DNA of 64,000 nucleotides from Stakelama sediminis (GCF_014199335.1 NZ_JACIJI010000001.1:496001-560000), one strand, 5' to 3'; shown: positions 45,394 through 55,783, numbered from the stretch's first letter. The notes: generated by a model from the letters alone, not told the origin. Made by a program: numbers and translations.

Positions 45394-45515
45394 GCAGCGC
45401 GCTCTAGCGAATATCCGCATGCTTCGCCAAGGAATTCCCGACCATGAGCCGGGATTTTGGCGTTAAACGATGCGTTCGGGGCAAAACTGGAATGCCAGGC
45501 CCTGTCTATACGCCC

Positions 45516-45953
45516 TCAGCGAATCCAGCCGCGCTGGCGCGACCGGGCGGCAAACCACCATTCACCCGCAGCGATCAGGATGACGATCAGCGGAAAAATG
45601 ACCGACGCCATGCCGCGCAGCGCGAGAATATCGGTCGCACCGATCAAATAACCGAACTGCAACACCACCGCGATAAAGGACAGCGCGAACAGCGGCACGG
45701 CGTACCACCGGCGCAACAACAGGATAATCGCGCCCAGCAGGCCGCCCCAGGTGGCTATGCCGTAAACCCAGTGCAGCCACACCGGAATCGATGCGCGCAA
45801 GAGGCGATCGGGTTCGGGCATTGCCGCCACCTGAGCGGGCGACATCATCGCATCGGCATAAAAGGCAAGCACGCCCAAAGCGTTCCAGACGATCAGGATG
45901 ATTGCCACGATGCTGAACCACAGCGGCGGCCGTTTCTCAAATTGCGAAGCCAT
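45516..45953 (-). CDS. Four-helix integral membrane protein of unknown function
   Basis: This 145-residue protein has four membrane helices (LWFSIVAIILIVWNALGVLAF, WVYGIATWGGLLGAIILLL, LFALSFIAVVLQFGYLIG, ASVIFPLIVILIAAGEWWF). It resembles proteins in sphingomonads annotated as sugar transporters, but the function is unproven. GAGAGG lies ahead of the ATG at 45953. It follows panB with a small gap and could share its transcript. Confidence 0.65.
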   Translation of the reverse strand: MASQFEKRPPLWFSIVAIILIVWNALGVLAFYADAMMSPAQVAAMPEPDRLLRASIPVWLHWVYGIATWGGLLGAIILLLRRWYAVPLFALSFIAVVLQFGYLIGATDILALRGMASVIFPLIVILIAAGEWWFAARSRQRGWIR

Positions 45954-46015
45954 TCGACCTCTCCCCCAAATTGTATCGCGATCTTCGCGCAATGCCGGGG
46001 AATTGCAAGCCTGCG

Positions 46016-46363
46016 CTACAGCAAGGCGTCGGCGTAGCGGTCGATGGAAAACCCGACCAGCACCCCACCGGGATATTCCAGCACCGGCCGCTTGATCATC
46101 GACGGACTGGCGACCATCAGCGCGATTGCCTTGTCGCGATCGATATCCTGCTTGTCGGCATCGGGCAGTTTGCGAAAGGTCATGCCTGCCCGGTTGAGCA
46201 GCTTTTCCCAGCCCACCGCTTCGGCCCAGCGCGCCAGCCGCGCCGCATCCGCCCCCTCCTTTTTATAATCATGGAAGGTATAGGAAATGCCGTTCTCATC
46301 CAGCCACAGCCGCGCCTTCTTCATCGTGTCGCAATTGGGGATGCCATAAAGCTGTATTGTCAT
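46016..46363 (-). CDS. ArsC/Spx-family thioredoxin-fold protein (YffB-like)
   Basis: The 115-residue protein has the ArsC-like pattern GIPNCDTMKKARLWLDENG with a single active Cys (Cys11) instead of the Cys pair of arsenate reductases of the thioredoxin type. SMIKRPVLEYP near residue 88 (cis-Pro) is typical. Relatives such as YffB may bind glutathione; no arsenic genes are nearby, so arsenate reduction is doubtful. Its start overlaps the upstream stop codon (ATGA). Confidence 0.88.
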   Translation of the reverse strand: MTIQLYGIPNCDTMKKARLWLDENGISYTFHDYKKEGADAARLARWAEAVGWEKLLNRAGMTFRKLPDADKQDIDRDKAIALMVASPSMIKRPVLEYPGGVLVGFSIDRYADALL

Positions 46364-47019
46364 TCTCTCTCTCCGTCGCGGCAGCGTGCAACCACCTGTT
46401 TGAGCGCATCCTCCACCGGCACCGACAGCGGCACTCGCCCGCCGAGGTCGGTTTCCAGTGTACCGCTCGATTGCATCAAGATGCTCAGCCAGGGCGCGCG
46501 CAACGGCATCTTGCCCGAATAGCGCGCACTGCCCCCGCTCCGTTCCTTGCCATCGTCTTCCCGAAACACCCGCACCAGCGTGCTTCCGGCGGGAAGCGAC
46601 AGGTTGAGAATTTCCACCGGAGCGGTCGCCTCCTCGTCGGGACGACTGAAGGTCAGGGCATTATCGGCGCGGTCACAGCGTACCGACAGGCTTGCGTCAT
46701 CACTGCCCGAGCCAAATAGCGCCACCGCCCCGTTGCTATCCTCCTGAAAGCTCCAATGCCCCTCACGCGGTGGTAGTGGCGGCATCGCGGTGCCCGGCGG
46801 GGCCGGAGTGGGCTTTACCAGCGGCGGTTCATTATCGTCATTGGGAGAACGCACGGATTTCGCCGCCGCACCAACGACGTTCAGCGGCTCCACCGTATCT
46901 GTCGTATTGTCCGCCCCCTTGTCCGAGGATGAACAGGCAGCGCACAGCATCAGAAGCGCAGTCGCCATGGCGCCATATACTCGGCGCTTCAGCGAAAGAT
47001 GCAGGTCGTCCCCGCCCAT
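46360..47019 (-). CDS. Putative lipoprotein of unknown function
   Basis: The 219-residue protein has a hydrophobic N-terminal segment (YGAMATALLMLCAACS) with a possible lipobox ending at Cys29; CAAC is atypical. A Pro-rich linker (PPLVKPTPAPPGTAMPPLPP) is followed by a beta-rich domain. No family is recognised; this pattern recurs next to an ArsC-like gene in sphingomonads. The ATG used overlaps the preceding gene by 31 bases; a start further in at MATALL would reduce the overlap. Confidence 0.6.
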   Translation of the reverse strand: MGGDDLHLSLKRRVYGAMATALLMLCAACSSSDKGADNTTDTVEPLNVVGAAAKSVRSPNDDNEPPLVKPTPAPPGTAMPPLPPREGHWSFQEDSNGAVALFGSGSDDASLSVRCDRADNALTFSRPDEEATAPVEILNLSLPAGSTLVRVFREDDGKERSGGSARYSGKMPLRAPWLSILMQSSGTLETDLGGRVPLSVPVEDALKQVVARCRDGERE

Positions 47020-47624
47020 AATGTCGTAATCCTTGCATCGGAACCGCTGCCGCCGAGCAGTCCTGCCATATCCCCTGCCCGAAATTCCTGCCCCAGCGAA
47101 CTTGTCGAAAGCCGCACGTCATAGGCCGATTTCAACATGTTCAGCGTGGAACCGATTCCCACACCGGCCGCGGTCGTCAGCTTTCCGGTGTCATTCGGCA
47201 CTGTCCAGCCGACGAATGTCGCATTCTGAAAGGACAGGCGCAGCCCGTTTGCGAATTGAGCGATATCCATCGCGCCTGCGGGACATTCGCCATTGCGCTC
47301 CTGTTTCACCGGCTCGCCTGCTATCTGACTCAGCGCCGACAGTACGACATCCTGTGCAGTGCCGAACGGCAACTGGCGACTGTGTCCGTTTTGCGGATCG
47401 ACAAGTGTCAGCCCGTCCGGGGCGATATTCAGTAACAGCTTCGATGCAAGAGTCGCGACCGTGCTGTTTTCCGCCGTGCTATTGGCGGCGACACCGGCCG
47501 GCATCGCACTCTCTACATTCGCATCAGGTGTCGCACTCTGCTCGCTATTGGGCATACGGGTTGAACTGTTGCAGGCGGCGAGCAGCATCGGCCCTGCCAG
47601 CAGCGCCACAACCGTCACGCGCAT
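46989..47624 (-). CDS. Putative lipoprotein of unknown function
   Basis: The 211-residue protein has a good lipobox (LLAAC, Cys18), a Ser/Thr/Ala/Asn-rich stretch to about residue 65 and a globular C-terminal half with two Cys (GECPAG and GTTCIF). No domain is recognised. GGAGG lies ahead of the ATG at 47624. The start overlaps the end of the cobalamin-binding protein gene, so the lipoproteins are in one operon with it. Confidence 0.65.
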   Translation of the reverse strand: MRVTVVALLAGPMLLAACNSSTRMPNSEQSATPDANVESAMPAGVAANSTAENSTVATLASKLLLNIAPDGLTLVDPQNGHSRQLPFGTAQDVVLSALSQIAGEPVKQERNGECPAGAMDIAQFANGLRLSFQNATFVGWTVPNDTGKLTTAAGVGIGSTLNMLKSAYDVRLSTSSLGQEFRAGDMAGLLGGSGSDARITTLWAGTTCIFR

Positions 47625-48568
47625 GACGCAGCCTCCACCGTTTTGGAGGCGCGAATCCACGCCGTGCCTTCATGTCCGAATCGGGCAATATCGGGGTGCG
47701 CGATTTCAGCCAGAATCTCGGCCGATTCGATCAGGCGCGGCCCTGGCCTGTTGAAGAAATACTGACCATCGGTGACGAAAACCTGCCCTGAACGCACCGC
47801 GCGCAAGTCCTGCCAGCGCGGATCGGCGGCAAGCGTCGGCAGTTCGGCAAGCGTCTGGGCGATCCGGTATCCGCACGGCATCAGCACCAGCATGTCGGGA
47901 TCGGCTTCGGCCAGCGCTTCCCAGCCAATCCAGGGCGAATGCTGCCCCGGCGTCGCCAGGACCGACTCGCCCCCTGCTACATCGATCAGTTCGGGCACCC
48001 AGTTACCCGCCACCATCAACGGGTCCATCCACTCGATCGCAGCAACCTTCGGACGCGAGCGCCCCTCGACTACCGCAGCGACACTCGCCAGCCGCGCTTG
48101 TAACTCTGTCACTAGCCGCTCGCCCGCTTCCGGCGCATCCAGCGCGTCGGCCACCCGCCGTACATCGCCCCAGACATCAGAAAGATCATCCGGCGCCAGA
48201 CTGACCAAGTCCGGCTTTGCACCGGTCCAGTCGTTCAGCGCCTGGGTCAGGTCGTCGGGCGTCACCGCACACACGGCACATTGTGTCTGGGTCAGGATGA
48301 CCTGCGGGTCGAGTCTCCGCAATAGAGCCGCATCGACTTCATACACCGACAGACCGCTGGCGACGATTTCCTGCACCCGATCCTCGATCGCACGCGATGT
48401 CAGCCCCTTTTCCAGCTTGCTGCGCGTGACCGGCGGCAGTGCCGATACGCCATCCGGCCAGTCGCATTCATGGCTGCGTCCGACCAGCGCGTCACCGAAA
48501 CCCAGCGCTACGGCAATCTCCGTCGCGCTGGGGAGCAGGGAAACGATGCGCGAACCGGCGCCCTGCAT
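47615..48568 (-). CDS. BtuF-like cobalamin-binding protein
   Basis: The 317-residue protein starts MQGAGSRIVSLLPSATEIAVALG, the start of a type III periplasmic-binding fold, and contains the motif LTQTQCAVCAV that marks cobalamin-binding members. No signal peptide is visible at this start, so it may be cytoplasmic or use an unusual export route. WMDPLMVAGNWVPELIDVAGG and SPWIGWEALAEADPD are further family features. The ATG shares a base with the upstream gene's stop codon (TGATG). No ATP-binding or permease genes of a BtuCD type are nearby. Confidence 0.85.
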   Translation of the reverse strand: MQGAGSRIVSLLPSATEIAVALGFGDALVGRSHECDWPDGVSALPPVTRSKLEKGLTSRAIEDRVQEIVASGLSVYEVDAALLRRLDPQVILTQTQCAVCAVTPDDLTQALNDWTGAKPDLVSLAPDDLSDVWGDVRRVADALDAPEAGERLVTELQARLASVAAVVEGRSRPKVAAIEWMDPLMVAGNWVPELIDVAGGESVLATPGQHSPWIGWEALAEADPDMLVLMPCGYRIAQTLAELPTLAADPRWQDLRAVRSGQVFVTDGQYFFNRPGPRLIESAEILAEIAHPDIARFGHEGTAWIRASKTVEAASCA

Positions 48569-49101
48569 CAGGCGAGGCGGAGGCGCGAACCGAACAGGCG
48601 CGGCGACGTGCTGGCGAGCAGTGCATGTGCAGCCAGCAGCACAGCCAGCCACAGCGCGTCATTGGCCAGAATGCCCAGCACGATCTGCGGCGCAAAAGTC
48701 GGAAGGCCACCAAAGAACAGTGCGACGATGTAGAGCGAACCTTCATAAGCAATGAATGCCGCAATCGCCGCCAACAGCACCTTGGGCAGCGCAGCATTCT
48801 CTCCCGCAACCTTGCGTGCGACGAAATAGGACAGCATCGTCCCGCCCGCAATCGCAGCACCCCAGCCGATCGAATAGGCGTCGACCGGATAGTCCGAAAC
48901 GCAATATCCCATCGCCTGATTGGCCAGCCAGCATGCCAGTACGGTCAGCGCACCGCGGCGCTTGTCCATCGTTACCGCCGCCGCAACCGACAGCGCGACG
49001 AACGGGGTCACACATTTGAACACCCACGACCCGGCAACCGCGAAGATCGCCAGCGTTACCGGCCACAGGACCGTGCGAATCACAGGGTTGGTCGTCTGCA
49101 T
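48568..49101 (-). CDS. Small integral membrane protein, candidate cobalamin transporter (BtuM/ECF-S-like)
   Basis: This 177-residue protein has about six membrane helices and conserved-looking residues WLANQAMGYCVSDYP, with WGAAIAGG in the next helix. Its size, topology and coupling to a cobalamin-binding protein resemble solitary ECF S-components such as BtuM, which imports cobalamin in some proteobacteria and needs a Cys; three Cys are present here. This is an inference from context; I do not recognise the family with certainty. AAGGGA precedes the ATG at 49101, 20 bp after guaA. Confidence 0.5.
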   Translation of the reverse strand: MQTTNPVIRTVLWPVTLAIFAVAGSWVFKCVTPFVALSVAAAVTMDKRRGALTVLACWLANQAMGYCVSDYPVDAYSIGWGAAIAGGTMLSYFVARKVAGENAALPKVLLAAIAAFIAYEGSLYIVALFFGGLPTFAPQIVLGILANDALWLAVLLAAHALLASTSPRLFGSRLRLA

Positions 49102-49121
49102 GTCTGTATCCCTTGTTATGC

Positions 49122-50681
49122 CTATTCCCACTCGATCGTGCCGGGGGGTTTCGACGTATAATCATATACTACACGGTTCACGCCGCGCACCTCATTGACG
49201 ATCCTTGTCGCGACCCGCGCCAGAAATTCGCTGGGAAAAGGATATATTTCCGCCGTCATGCCGTCGGTGGAGGTTACCGCGCGCAGGGCGAGGACATGGT
49301 CATAGGTGCGCCCGTCCCCCATCACGCCCACTGTCCGCACGGGCAGCAGCACCGCAAACGCCTGCCAGATCGCATCATAGAGACCGGCATTGCGGATTTC
49401 CGCCAGATAGATGCTATCGGCCTTGCGCAGAATGTCGCAACGGTCCTTGCTCACCTCGCCGGGAATACGGATCGCCAGTCCCGGTCCGGGAAAGGGATGC
49501 CGCCCGACAAATGCCTTGGGCAGCCCCAGTTCCTGTCCCAGCGCGCGCACTTCGTCCTTGAACAACTCACGCAGCGGCTCGACCAGCTTCATGTTCATGC
49601 GTTCGGGCAAGCCACCGACATTATGGTGGCTCTTGATCGTCACGCTCGGACCGCCGGTAAAGCTGACGCTCTCGATCACATCGGGGTACAATGTGCCTTG
49701 CGCCAGAAATTCCGCGCCGCCGATCTTCTTCGCCTCTTCCTCGAACACATCGATGAAAGTCTTGCCAATGAACTTGCGCTTGGCCTCAGGATCGGTGACA
49801 CCCTTCAACCCGTTCAGGAACAGCGTCTCCGCCTGCACATGCACCAGCGGAATATTATAGCTGTTGCGGAACAGTCCCACGACCTGCTCCGCCTCTCCAG
49901 CGCGCATCAGGCCGTGGTCGACGAACACGCAAGTAAGCTGGTCGCCGATCGCTTCGTGGATCAGCACCGCAGCGACCGCTGAATCGACACCGCCCGACAG
50001 GCCGCAGATCACCCGGCCGTCACCAACCTGTTCGCGGATCTCGGCAATCTTCGCGTCGCGAAATTCCGCCATCGACCAGTCGCCCGCCAGCCCGCAGACA
50101 TGGCGCGCAAAATTGGCGATCAGGCGCCCACCGTCCGGCGTGTGCACGACTTCGGGGTGAAACTGCATCCCGTAATAGCGCCGCGTGTCGTCGGCGATCA
50201 CGGCATAAGGCGCGCCTTCACTGGTGGCGACGACACGAAAGCCTTCGGCCAGCGCCGTCACCTTATCGCCATGGCTCATCCAGACCTGATGCGTCTCGCT
50301 TTCGGTCCACAGCCCGTCGAACAGTTCGCAACGGTCGTCGATGGAAATGAAGGCGCGTCCGAACTCGCCTGAGTCGCCCAACTGCACTGCGCCGCCAAGC
50401 TGCGCCATCATCGTCTGCTGGCCATAGCAGATGCCGAGCACGGGCACGCCGCTTTCGAACACGCAATCGGGCGCGCGTGGACTGTCCTCGTCCAGCACGG
50501 AGGCAGGGCTGCCGGACAGGATCACCCCCCTGGGCTGCAACCGCTCAAACGCCTCTTCGGCCATGCTGAACGGCGAAATTTCGCTATAGACACCCGCTTC
50601 GCGCACGCGACGGGCGATAAGTTGAGTCACCTGGCTGCCGAAATCGACGATCAGGATGGAATCGGACGGATGCGCGCTCAT
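49122..50681 (-). CDS. guaA: GMP synthase (glutamine-hydrolysing)
   Basis: GuaA converts XMP to GMP using glutamine. The 519-residue protein has the class I glutaminase domain with nucleophile Cys85 (LGICYGQQ) and the His/Glu pair ([10 protein letters not shown]). The ATP-pyrophosphatase domain follows with [15 protein letters not shown], and the dimerisation domain ends at [16 protein letters not shown], the usual end. The start at 50681 is by comparison with the usual N-terminus ([20 protein letters not shown]); an upstream ATG adds ten residues. Confidence 0.97.
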   Translation of the reverse strand: MSAHPSDSILIVDFGSQVTQLIARRVREAGVYSEISPFSMAEEAFERLQPRGVILSGSPASVLDEDSPRAPDCVFESGVPVLGICYGQQTMMAQLGGAVQLGDSGEFGRAFISIDDRCELFDGLWTESETHQVWMSHGDKVTALAEGFRVVATSEGAPYAVIADDTRRYYGMQFHPEVVHTPDGGRLIANFARHVCGLAGDWSMAEFRDAKIAEIREQVGDGRVICGLSGGVDSAVAAVLIHEAIGDQLTCVFVDHGLMRAGEAEQVVGLFRNSYNIPLVHVQAETLFLNGLKGVTDPEAKRKFIGKTFIDVFEEEAKKIGGAEFLAQGTLYPDVIESVSFTGGPSVTIKSHHNVGGLPERMNMKLVEPLRELFKDEVRALGQELGLPKAFVGRHPFPGPGLAIRIPGEVSKDRCDILRKADSIYLAEIRNAGLYDAIWQAFAVLLPVRTVGVMGDGRTYDHVLALRAVTSTDGMTAEIYPFPSEFLARVATRIVNEVRGVNRVVYDYTSKPPGTIEWE

Positions 50682-50769
50682 GGACGCGCGATAGGAAGCC
50701 TGTGCACGCATGTAAAGCGCGCGGGACGCGAATGCCTCGCGCCCCGCCGCATTCGAACCGGCAATCGCC

Positions 50770-52926
50770 CTATTCGACCGGTTTCACTCTCATACCGGTC
50801 CAGTGCGCGGCAAAGGCCCACATATCGGCATATTCCTCGATGATCTTGTCGGTTGGCTTGCCGGAACCGTGCCCGGCGCGAGTCTCGATACGGACGATAT
50901 GCGGCTTGTCGCCGATATCCGCATGCTGAAGCGCGGCGGTATATTTGAACGTATGACCCGGCACCACGCGGTCGTCGGTATCGGCGGTCAGTGCCATAAT
51001 CGCCGGATAGGTCTCGCCTGAATGAATATTATGGTAGGGCGAATAGCTGTAGAGGACTTTGAAATCGTCCTCCTTTTCCGGATAGCCGTAATCGTCGACC
51101 CAATAGCGTCCGGCGGTAAACTTGTCGAAACGGATCATGTCCATGACGCCGACTTCAGGCAGTGCCGCCGCAAACAGATCAGGCCGCTGATTGGTAACCG
51201 CACCGACCAGCAGACCGCCGTTCGACCCTCCCTGTATCGCAAGCTGCTGTTTCGTCGTCACGCCCTCGGCGATCAGATCCTCAGCCGCGGCGATAAAGTC
51301 GTCGAACACATTCTGCTTGTTATGCAGGCGTCCGGCATCGTGCCAGGCCTTGCCATATTCTCCGCCGCCACGCAGGTTGGCAACGACGAACACGCCGCCC
51401 TGCTCCATCCAGGCCAGCCGGGTGGAGGAATAGCCCGGCGTCAGCGAAATGTCGAAGCCGCCATAGCCGTACAGGATCGTCGGTGCAGGTTCGGTAATGC
51501 CCTTTTTATGGACAATGAACATCGGCACGCGCGTTCCGTCCTTCGACGTGAAGAAACGCTGGCGAACCACATACTGGGCAGGGTCGAAATCGACATCGGG
51601 CTTTGACCAGATGCTTGCTTCCCCGGTCTTCACATCATAGCGATAGATGGTGGTCGGCGTCGCGAAGCTGGTAAAGGCGAAGAAGGTTTCGGGGTCGCCC
51701 GGCTCGCCGCCGAACCCGGAAGCGGTGCCGATACCCGGCAGCGTGACATCCCCCAGCGGCTTACCGTCAAGGCTGTAGCGTTTCACTGCCGACTTCACAT
51801 CTTCCAGATAATTGGTCAGCAGCACGCCATCGACGATGCTTGCCCCCTGCAGCGTTGATTGCTGCTGCGGCACCACCTCCTGCATCTTGCGAACCGAACT
51901 GGAGGCATCGATTGCCACTACACGCCCGCGCGGCGCATCGAGATCGGTCAGGAAATAAAAGGTGCTGCCTTCATTGCCCGCCAGTTGCCAGTCATGTTCG
52001 AGACCGCGGATCAGCTTCACCGGCTTCATCTTAGGATCGGTCAGGTCGATCAGCGTGATTTCATAGCGGCTGTCGGTGCCTTCCGAACTGGTGATGACCA
52101 GCCAGTGCCCATCGTCCGTCACCTGCCCGAAATGGCCCAGTTTTGGCCGATCAGGAGTCGCATAGACCTTGATATCGCTCGATTGCGGGGTACCGAGCTT
52201 GTGGAAATAGACGGTCTGATTCATGTTCAGCGCCTGATATTCCGCATCTGCCGCCGGTTCGGGAAAGCGCGAATAGAAAAAGCCCGAGCCGTTTTTGACC
52301 CAGGCGATATTGCTGAACTTCACCCATTTGACTTCGTCGGGCAGCACGTCGCCTGTCGCTACATCCAGCACCCGAATCGTGCGCCAGTCGGTGCCGCCGT
52401 CCTGCACACCGTACGCAATGCGCGTGCCGTCCTCCGACGGGACCCATTCCGCCATCGCGGTTGCACCGTCCTTCGACCATGTATTCGGGTCGATCAGCAC
52501 CCGGCCCTCACCGTTCAGGCTGTCGCGTTCATACAGCACCGCCTGATTCTGCAGGCCCGCATTGTGCATGTAGAAATAGCGCCCGCCCTTGCGCACCGGC
52601 ATTCCCGATCGCGCATAATCCATCAGCGTTTCCAGGCGCTTCTTGAAAATGTCACGCCCCGGCAAGGTGCTCAGATAGGTGTTCGTCACCTTGTTTTCTG
52701 CTGCCACCCAATCGGCGACTTCCTTGTCGGTACGAACATCGTTTTCCAGCCAGCGATAGGGATCGGCGACTTTGATGCCGAAATGGTCCTCGACAATATC
52801 GTCGCGGCGGGTCTGCGGATAGGAAAGAGGTGCGGACATGGTGACAGTTGTCTCCTGCTTGTCCTGGGCCAAAACGGGCCCGGTAGCGAATAGAAGCGGC
52901 AAAGCGATCAGGCTCAGGCGACGCAT
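50770..52926 (-). CDS. Prolyl oligopeptidase family serine peptidase, exported
   Basis: Prolyl oligopeptidase cleaves short peptides after proline. The 718-residue protein has a signal peptide ([16 protein letters not shown]), the N-terminal motif [18 protein letters not shown], a beta-propeller and an alpha/beta-hydrolase domain with the triad Ser568 (GGSNGG), Asp652 (TDDRVVPGH) and His686 (AGHGSG). It probably works in the periplasm. The start lies only 20 bp beyond the rplQ terminator, so its promoter must be within or beyond that hairpin. Confidence 0.93.
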   Translation of the reverse strand: MRRLSLIALPLLFATGPVLAQDKQETTVTMSAPLSYPQTRRDDIVEDHFGIKVADPYRWLENDVRTDKEVADWVAAENKVTNTYLSTLPGRDIFKKRLETLMDYARSGMPVRKGGRYFYMHNAGLQNQAVLYERDSLNGEGRVLIDPNTWSKDGATAMAEWVPSEDGTRIAYGVQDGGTDWRTIRVLDVATGDVLPDEVKWVKFSNIAWVKNGSGFFYSRFPEPAADAEYQALNMNQTVYFHKLGTPQSSDIKVYATPDRPKLGHFGQVTDDGHWLVITSSEGTDSRYEITLIDLTDPKMKPVKLIRGLEHDWQLAGNEGSTFYFLTDLDAPRGRVVAIDASSSVRKMQEVVPQQQSTLQGASIVDGVLLTNYLEDVKSAVKRYSLDGKPLGDVTLPGIGTASGFGGEPGDPETFFAFTSFATPTTIYRYDVKTGEASIWSKPDVDFDPAQYVVRQRFFTSKDGTRVPMFIVHKKGITEPAPTILYGYGGFDISLTPGYSSTRLAWMEQGGVFVVANLRGGGEYGKAWHDAGRLHNKQNVFDDFIAAAEDLIAEGVTTKQQLAIQGGSNGGLLVGAVTNQRPDLFAAALPEVGVMDMIRFDKFTAGRYWVDDYGYPEKEDDFKVLYSYSPYHNIHSGETYPAIMALTADTDDRVVPGHTFKYTAALQHADIGDKPHIVRIETRAGHGSGKPTDKIIEEYADMWAFAAHWTGMRVKPVE

Positions 52927-52944
52927 GGTGACTGGTTTCCCCCC

Positions 52945-52980
52945 GAAAACAAAGAAGGCCGCACCTTAGGTGCGGCCTTC
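52945..52980 (-). terminator. Strong terminator of the alpha ribosomal operon
   Basis: On the minus strand GAAGGCCGCACC and GGTGCGGCCTTC form a perfect 12-bp stem with a 3-base loop, followed by TTTGTTTT. It lies 38 bp past the rplQ stop codon. Confidence 0.92.
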
Positions 52981-53018
52981 CGTTCGAGCAATCGCGAACC
53001 TGATCAATTGGGGGGAAA

Positions 53019-53441
53019 TCAGGCCGCGTCCTCAAAGTCCTCGTCGCCCTGGACCGGACCGGAGTCCTGCCCCTTGGCATCGACATCGCGGTCGACGAAT
53101 TCGATCACCGCCATCGGCGATGCGTCGGATGCGCGAATGCCGGCCTTGATGATGCGGGTATAGCCGCCGTTGCGATCGGCATAGCGTTCCGCCAGCACGT
53201 CGAACAGCTTCACCAGCTGCGTGTCATCGAGAAGCCGAGCATGGGCGAGACGACGGTTGGACAGGCCACCCTTCTTCGCCAGCGTGATCAGCTTTTCGAC
53301 GTAAGGGCGCAGTTCCTTCGCCTTCGCGACGGTCGTGGTAATCTGCTCATGCTTGATGAGCGCCGCCGACAGGTTGCGCAGCAGCGCAATACGGTGGGCG
53401 GAGGTACGTTGCAGCTTACGGCCGCCATAACGATGACGCAT
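53019..53441 (-). CDS. rplQ: 50S ribosomal protein L17
   Basis: This 140-residue protein starts [24 protein letters not shown], the L17 signature, and has a short acidic C-terminal tail (GDEDFEDAA) beyond the conserved core. It is the last gene of the alpha operon, separated from rpoA by a 200-bp gap holding a dispersed-type repeat. A strong terminator follows. Confidence 0.97.
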   Translation of the reverse strand: MRHRYGGRKLQRTSAHRIALLRNLSAALIKHEQITTTVAKAKELRPYVEKLITLAKKGGLSNRRLAHARLLDDTQLVKLFDVLAERYADRNGGYTRIIKAGIRASDASPMAVIEFVDRDVDAKGQDSGPVQGDEDFEDAA

Positions 53442-53543
53442 AGTTCATTCCTTCGTTCGTTAAGGGGCCGCGCGAGGGAAATTCCCCCCCCCAGGTACCC
53501 CAGACCAGGCAGTGTTTCGGGCCACCGCCAACAAACCCTTAAC

Positions 53544-53623
53544 CGTCATTCCAGCCAACGCTGGAATCGCCAACCGCATACGCATTTACTACGGCCAGCG
53601 ACCCCAATCTTTATCGGGATGAC
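53544..53623. repeat. Dispersed-type palindromic repeat in the rpoA-rplQ gap
   Basis: The 80-bp segment opens with CGTCATTCCAGC-CAAC-GCTGGAATC, a perfect-arm hairpin, and closes with GGGATGAC, which pairs with the opening GTCATTCC apart from one base. This outline (GTCATTCC...GGNATGAC) is a widespread proteobacterial intergenic repeat. It carries no gene. Confidence 0.65.
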
Positions 53624-53642
53624 AGAATAAGCTCCTGCGTTA

Positions 53643-54701
53643 TCAGCCGAGGATTTCCTGTTCCAGCTTCTTGGCCATTTCCTCGATATTCTCGGGCGGC
53701 CAGCCGGGGATTTCCATGCCAAGGCGCAGACCCATCGAGGACAGGACTTCCTTGATCTCGTTGAGCGACTTGCGGCCGAAGTTCGGCGTACGCAGCATCT
53801 CGGCCTCGGTCTTCTGGACCAGATCGCCGATATAGATGATGTTGTCGTTTTTCAGGCAGTTGGCCGAACGCACCGACAGTTCCAGCTCGTCGACCTTCTT
53901 GAGCAGATAGCGGTTGATCTGAGCGGCATCGCCCGAACCCTCGCCCGACTGCTGTGCCTGCCCGGCCGGTGCCTGTGCAGGCATTGCCGAGTCGTCGAAG
54001 TGCACGAACAGCGTGAGCTGGTCCTGAAGAATACGCGCGGCATAGGCCAGCGCATCTTCCGGTGCCACGGTTCCGTCGGTTTCGATGGTCAGCGCCAGCT
54101 TGTCATAGTCCAGATCCTGCCCGACGCGGGTCGGATCGACCTTGTAGCTGACCTGACGCACCGGCGAGTACAGCGCATCGACCGGGATCAGGCCGATCGG
54201 CGCATCGGCCGGACGGTTTGCAACCGCAGGAACATAGCCCTTGCCGGTATCGGCAGTCAGTTCCATGTTCAGCGTTGCGCCATCGTCAAGGTGGCAGATG
54301 ACCAGATCGGGATTCATGACCTCGATATCGCCGGAAACTGCGATGTCACCGGCCTTTACCGCACCGGGACCGGTTGCAGAGAGTTGAAGCCGGCGGGCAC
54401 CTTCGCCCTCCATCTTCAGTGCGATCTGCTTTACGTTCAGGACGATATCGGTGACATCCTCACGCACGCCAGCAAGCGACGAGAATTCGTGCAGGACATT
54501 TTCGATCTTGACCGACGTTACGGCCGCGCCCTGAAGCGACGACAGCAACACGCGACGCAGCGCATTGCCGAGCGTCAGGCCAAAGCCGCGTTCCAGCGGC
54601 TCCGCGACGAACGTTGCCTTGCGCTTGGGATCGCCACCGGGCTTCTTGTCGAGGCCGTTGGGCTTCTTGAGTTCCTGCCAGTTCTTTGCGTTGACAGACA
54701 C
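53643..54701 (-). CDS. rpoA: RNA polymerase subunit alpha
   Basis: RpoA nucleates RNA polymerase assembly and contacts activators and UP elements. The 352-residue protein has the N-terminal dimerisation domain ([31 protein letters not shown]) and the C-terminal DNA-binding domain ([15 protein letters not shown] and [18 protein letters not shown]). Length is normal for alphaproteobacteria. The start is GTG at 54701 with GGGGAAG upstream. Confidence 0.97.
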   Translation of the reverse strand: MSVNAKNWQELKKPNGLDKKPGGDPKRKATFVAEPLERGFGLTLGNALRRVLLSSLQGAAVTSVKIENVLHEFSSLAGVREDVTDIVLNVKQIALKMEGEGARRLQLSATGPGAVKAGDIAVSGDIEVMNPDLVICHLDDGATLNMELTADTGKGYVPAVANRPADAPIGLIPVDALYSPVRQVSYKVDPTRVGQDLDYDKLALTIETDGTVAPEDALAYAARILQDQLTLFVHFDDSAMPAQAPAGQAQQSGEGSGDAAQINRYLLKKVDELELSVRSANCLKNDNIIYIGDLVQKTEAEMLRTPNFGRKSLNEIKEVLSSMGLRLGMEIPGWPPENIEEMAKKLEQEILG

Positions 54702-54792
54702 GGGCTTCCCCTAGGTTGGGCGGGAAGAGGGGCACCTCCCGCCGAAAAATCCGAAAAGCCGCCCCTTGAAGGAACGGCCGAACGGCGAAAAA

Positions 54793-55182
54793 TCAGACGC
54801 GGCGACGCTTGGACGGACGCACGCCATTGTGCGGGATCGGCGTCACGTCACGGATCGAGGTGATCTGGAATCCGACCGCCTGCAGCGCGCGAAGGGCGGA
54901 TTCGCGACCCGAACCCGGACCCTTGACCTCAACCTCCAGCGTGCGGACGCCATGATCGGCTGCTTTGCGGCCCGCATCTTCAGCGGCGACCTGAGCAGCA
55001 TAAGGCGTCGACTTGCGGCTGCCCTTAAAACCCATCATCCCGGCCGACGACCAAGAAATCGCATTGCCCTGCGCGTCCGTGATCGTGATCATCGTGTTGT
55101 TGAAGCTGGCGTTCACATGGGCGACGCCGGCGGTGATATTCTTGCGCTCGCGACGGCGAATGCGCTGTGGTTCACGTGCCAT
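54793..55182 (-). CDS. rpsK: 30S ribosomal protein S11
   Basis: This 129-residue protein is S11, which lies on the 30S platform. [22 protein letters not shown] and the ending [16 protein letters not shown] are diagnostic. It lies between rpsM and rpoA, with about 90 bp on each side; a small GGCGGGA/TCCCGCC hairpin lies in the gap before rpoA. Confidence 0.97.
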   Translation of the reverse strand: MAREPQRIRRRERKNITAGVAHVNASFNNTMITITDAQGNAISWSSAGMMGFKGSRKSTPYAAQVAAEDAGRKAADHGVRTLEVEVKGPGSGRESALRALQAVGFQITSIRDVTPIPHNGVRPSKRRRV

Positions 55183-55254
55183 TTGGTGTTCCTGACCTGA
55201 AATCTCTATGCGGAAACCGGCGGGCGATCAGCCCCAAGCCTGCCTCCGGCGGAG

Positions 55255-55279
55255 TAATTCACGCGTCGCGCGAATTACT
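55255..55279. other. Near-perfect palindrome at the rpsM stop codon
   Basis: GTAATTC and GAATTAC, with CGCG steps between, form a 25-bp near-palindrome that includes the rpsM stop codon. It would give a hairpin at the rpsM-rpsK junction, possibly a processing or stability signal. Confidence 0.4.
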
Positions 55280-55643
55280 TCTTCTTGCCTGCGATCGGCT
55301 TCGCCTTGCCCTTGCGGGTGCGCGCATTGGTATGCGTACGCTGACCGCGAACCGGCAGGCCCTTACGATGGCGAAGGCCGCGATAGCAGGCCAGATCCAT
55401 CAGCCGCTTGATGTTCATCGCGGTTTCACGGCGCAGGTCACCCTCAACGGTGTAACCGGCATCGATCGCCTCACGAATCTGCAGCACTTCCTGATCGGTC
55501 AGATCCTGAACCCGGCGCTCCGGCGCGATGTTCAGCTTGGTCGTGATTTCCTTGGCTTTGGCCTGGCCAATGCCGTGAATATACTGAAGCGCGATCACTA
55601 CGCGCTTGTTGGTCGGGATGTTAACACCCGCAATACGTGCCAT
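55275..55643 (-). CDS. rpsM: 30S ribosomal protein S13
   Basis: The 122-residue protein starts [26 protein letters not shown] and ends in the basic, Lys-rich tail typical of S13. It is the first gene of the alpha operon in this organism. A TTGACA/TAATTG promoter lies about 140 bp upstream, so it is not dependent on the spc transcript. The rpmJ gene that follows secY in some bacteria is absent here. Confidence 0.97.
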   Translation of the reverse strand: MARIAGVNIPTNKRVVIALQYIHGIGQAKAKEITTKLNIAPERRVQDLTDQEVLQIREAIDAGYTVEGDLRRETAMNIKRLMDLACYRGLRHRKGLPVRGQRTHTNARTRKGKAKPIAGKKK

Positions 55644-55783
55644 GGATTATATTCTCCCAGCTCCACGAGGCGCAGCATGGCAGCATTCGCCCCATCTCGT
55701 CGCGTTTCAATCCGACAACAAAGCATGACAGCGGCGTGCGCAAAATAGCGCCGCCGGAATCACCGGTGTTTCGGAATGGCGCC

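Noticed and set aside
49102-49121. Possible cobalamin riboswitch before the membrane protein gene
   Set aside because: Only 20 bp separate it from guaA, far too short for the aptamer.
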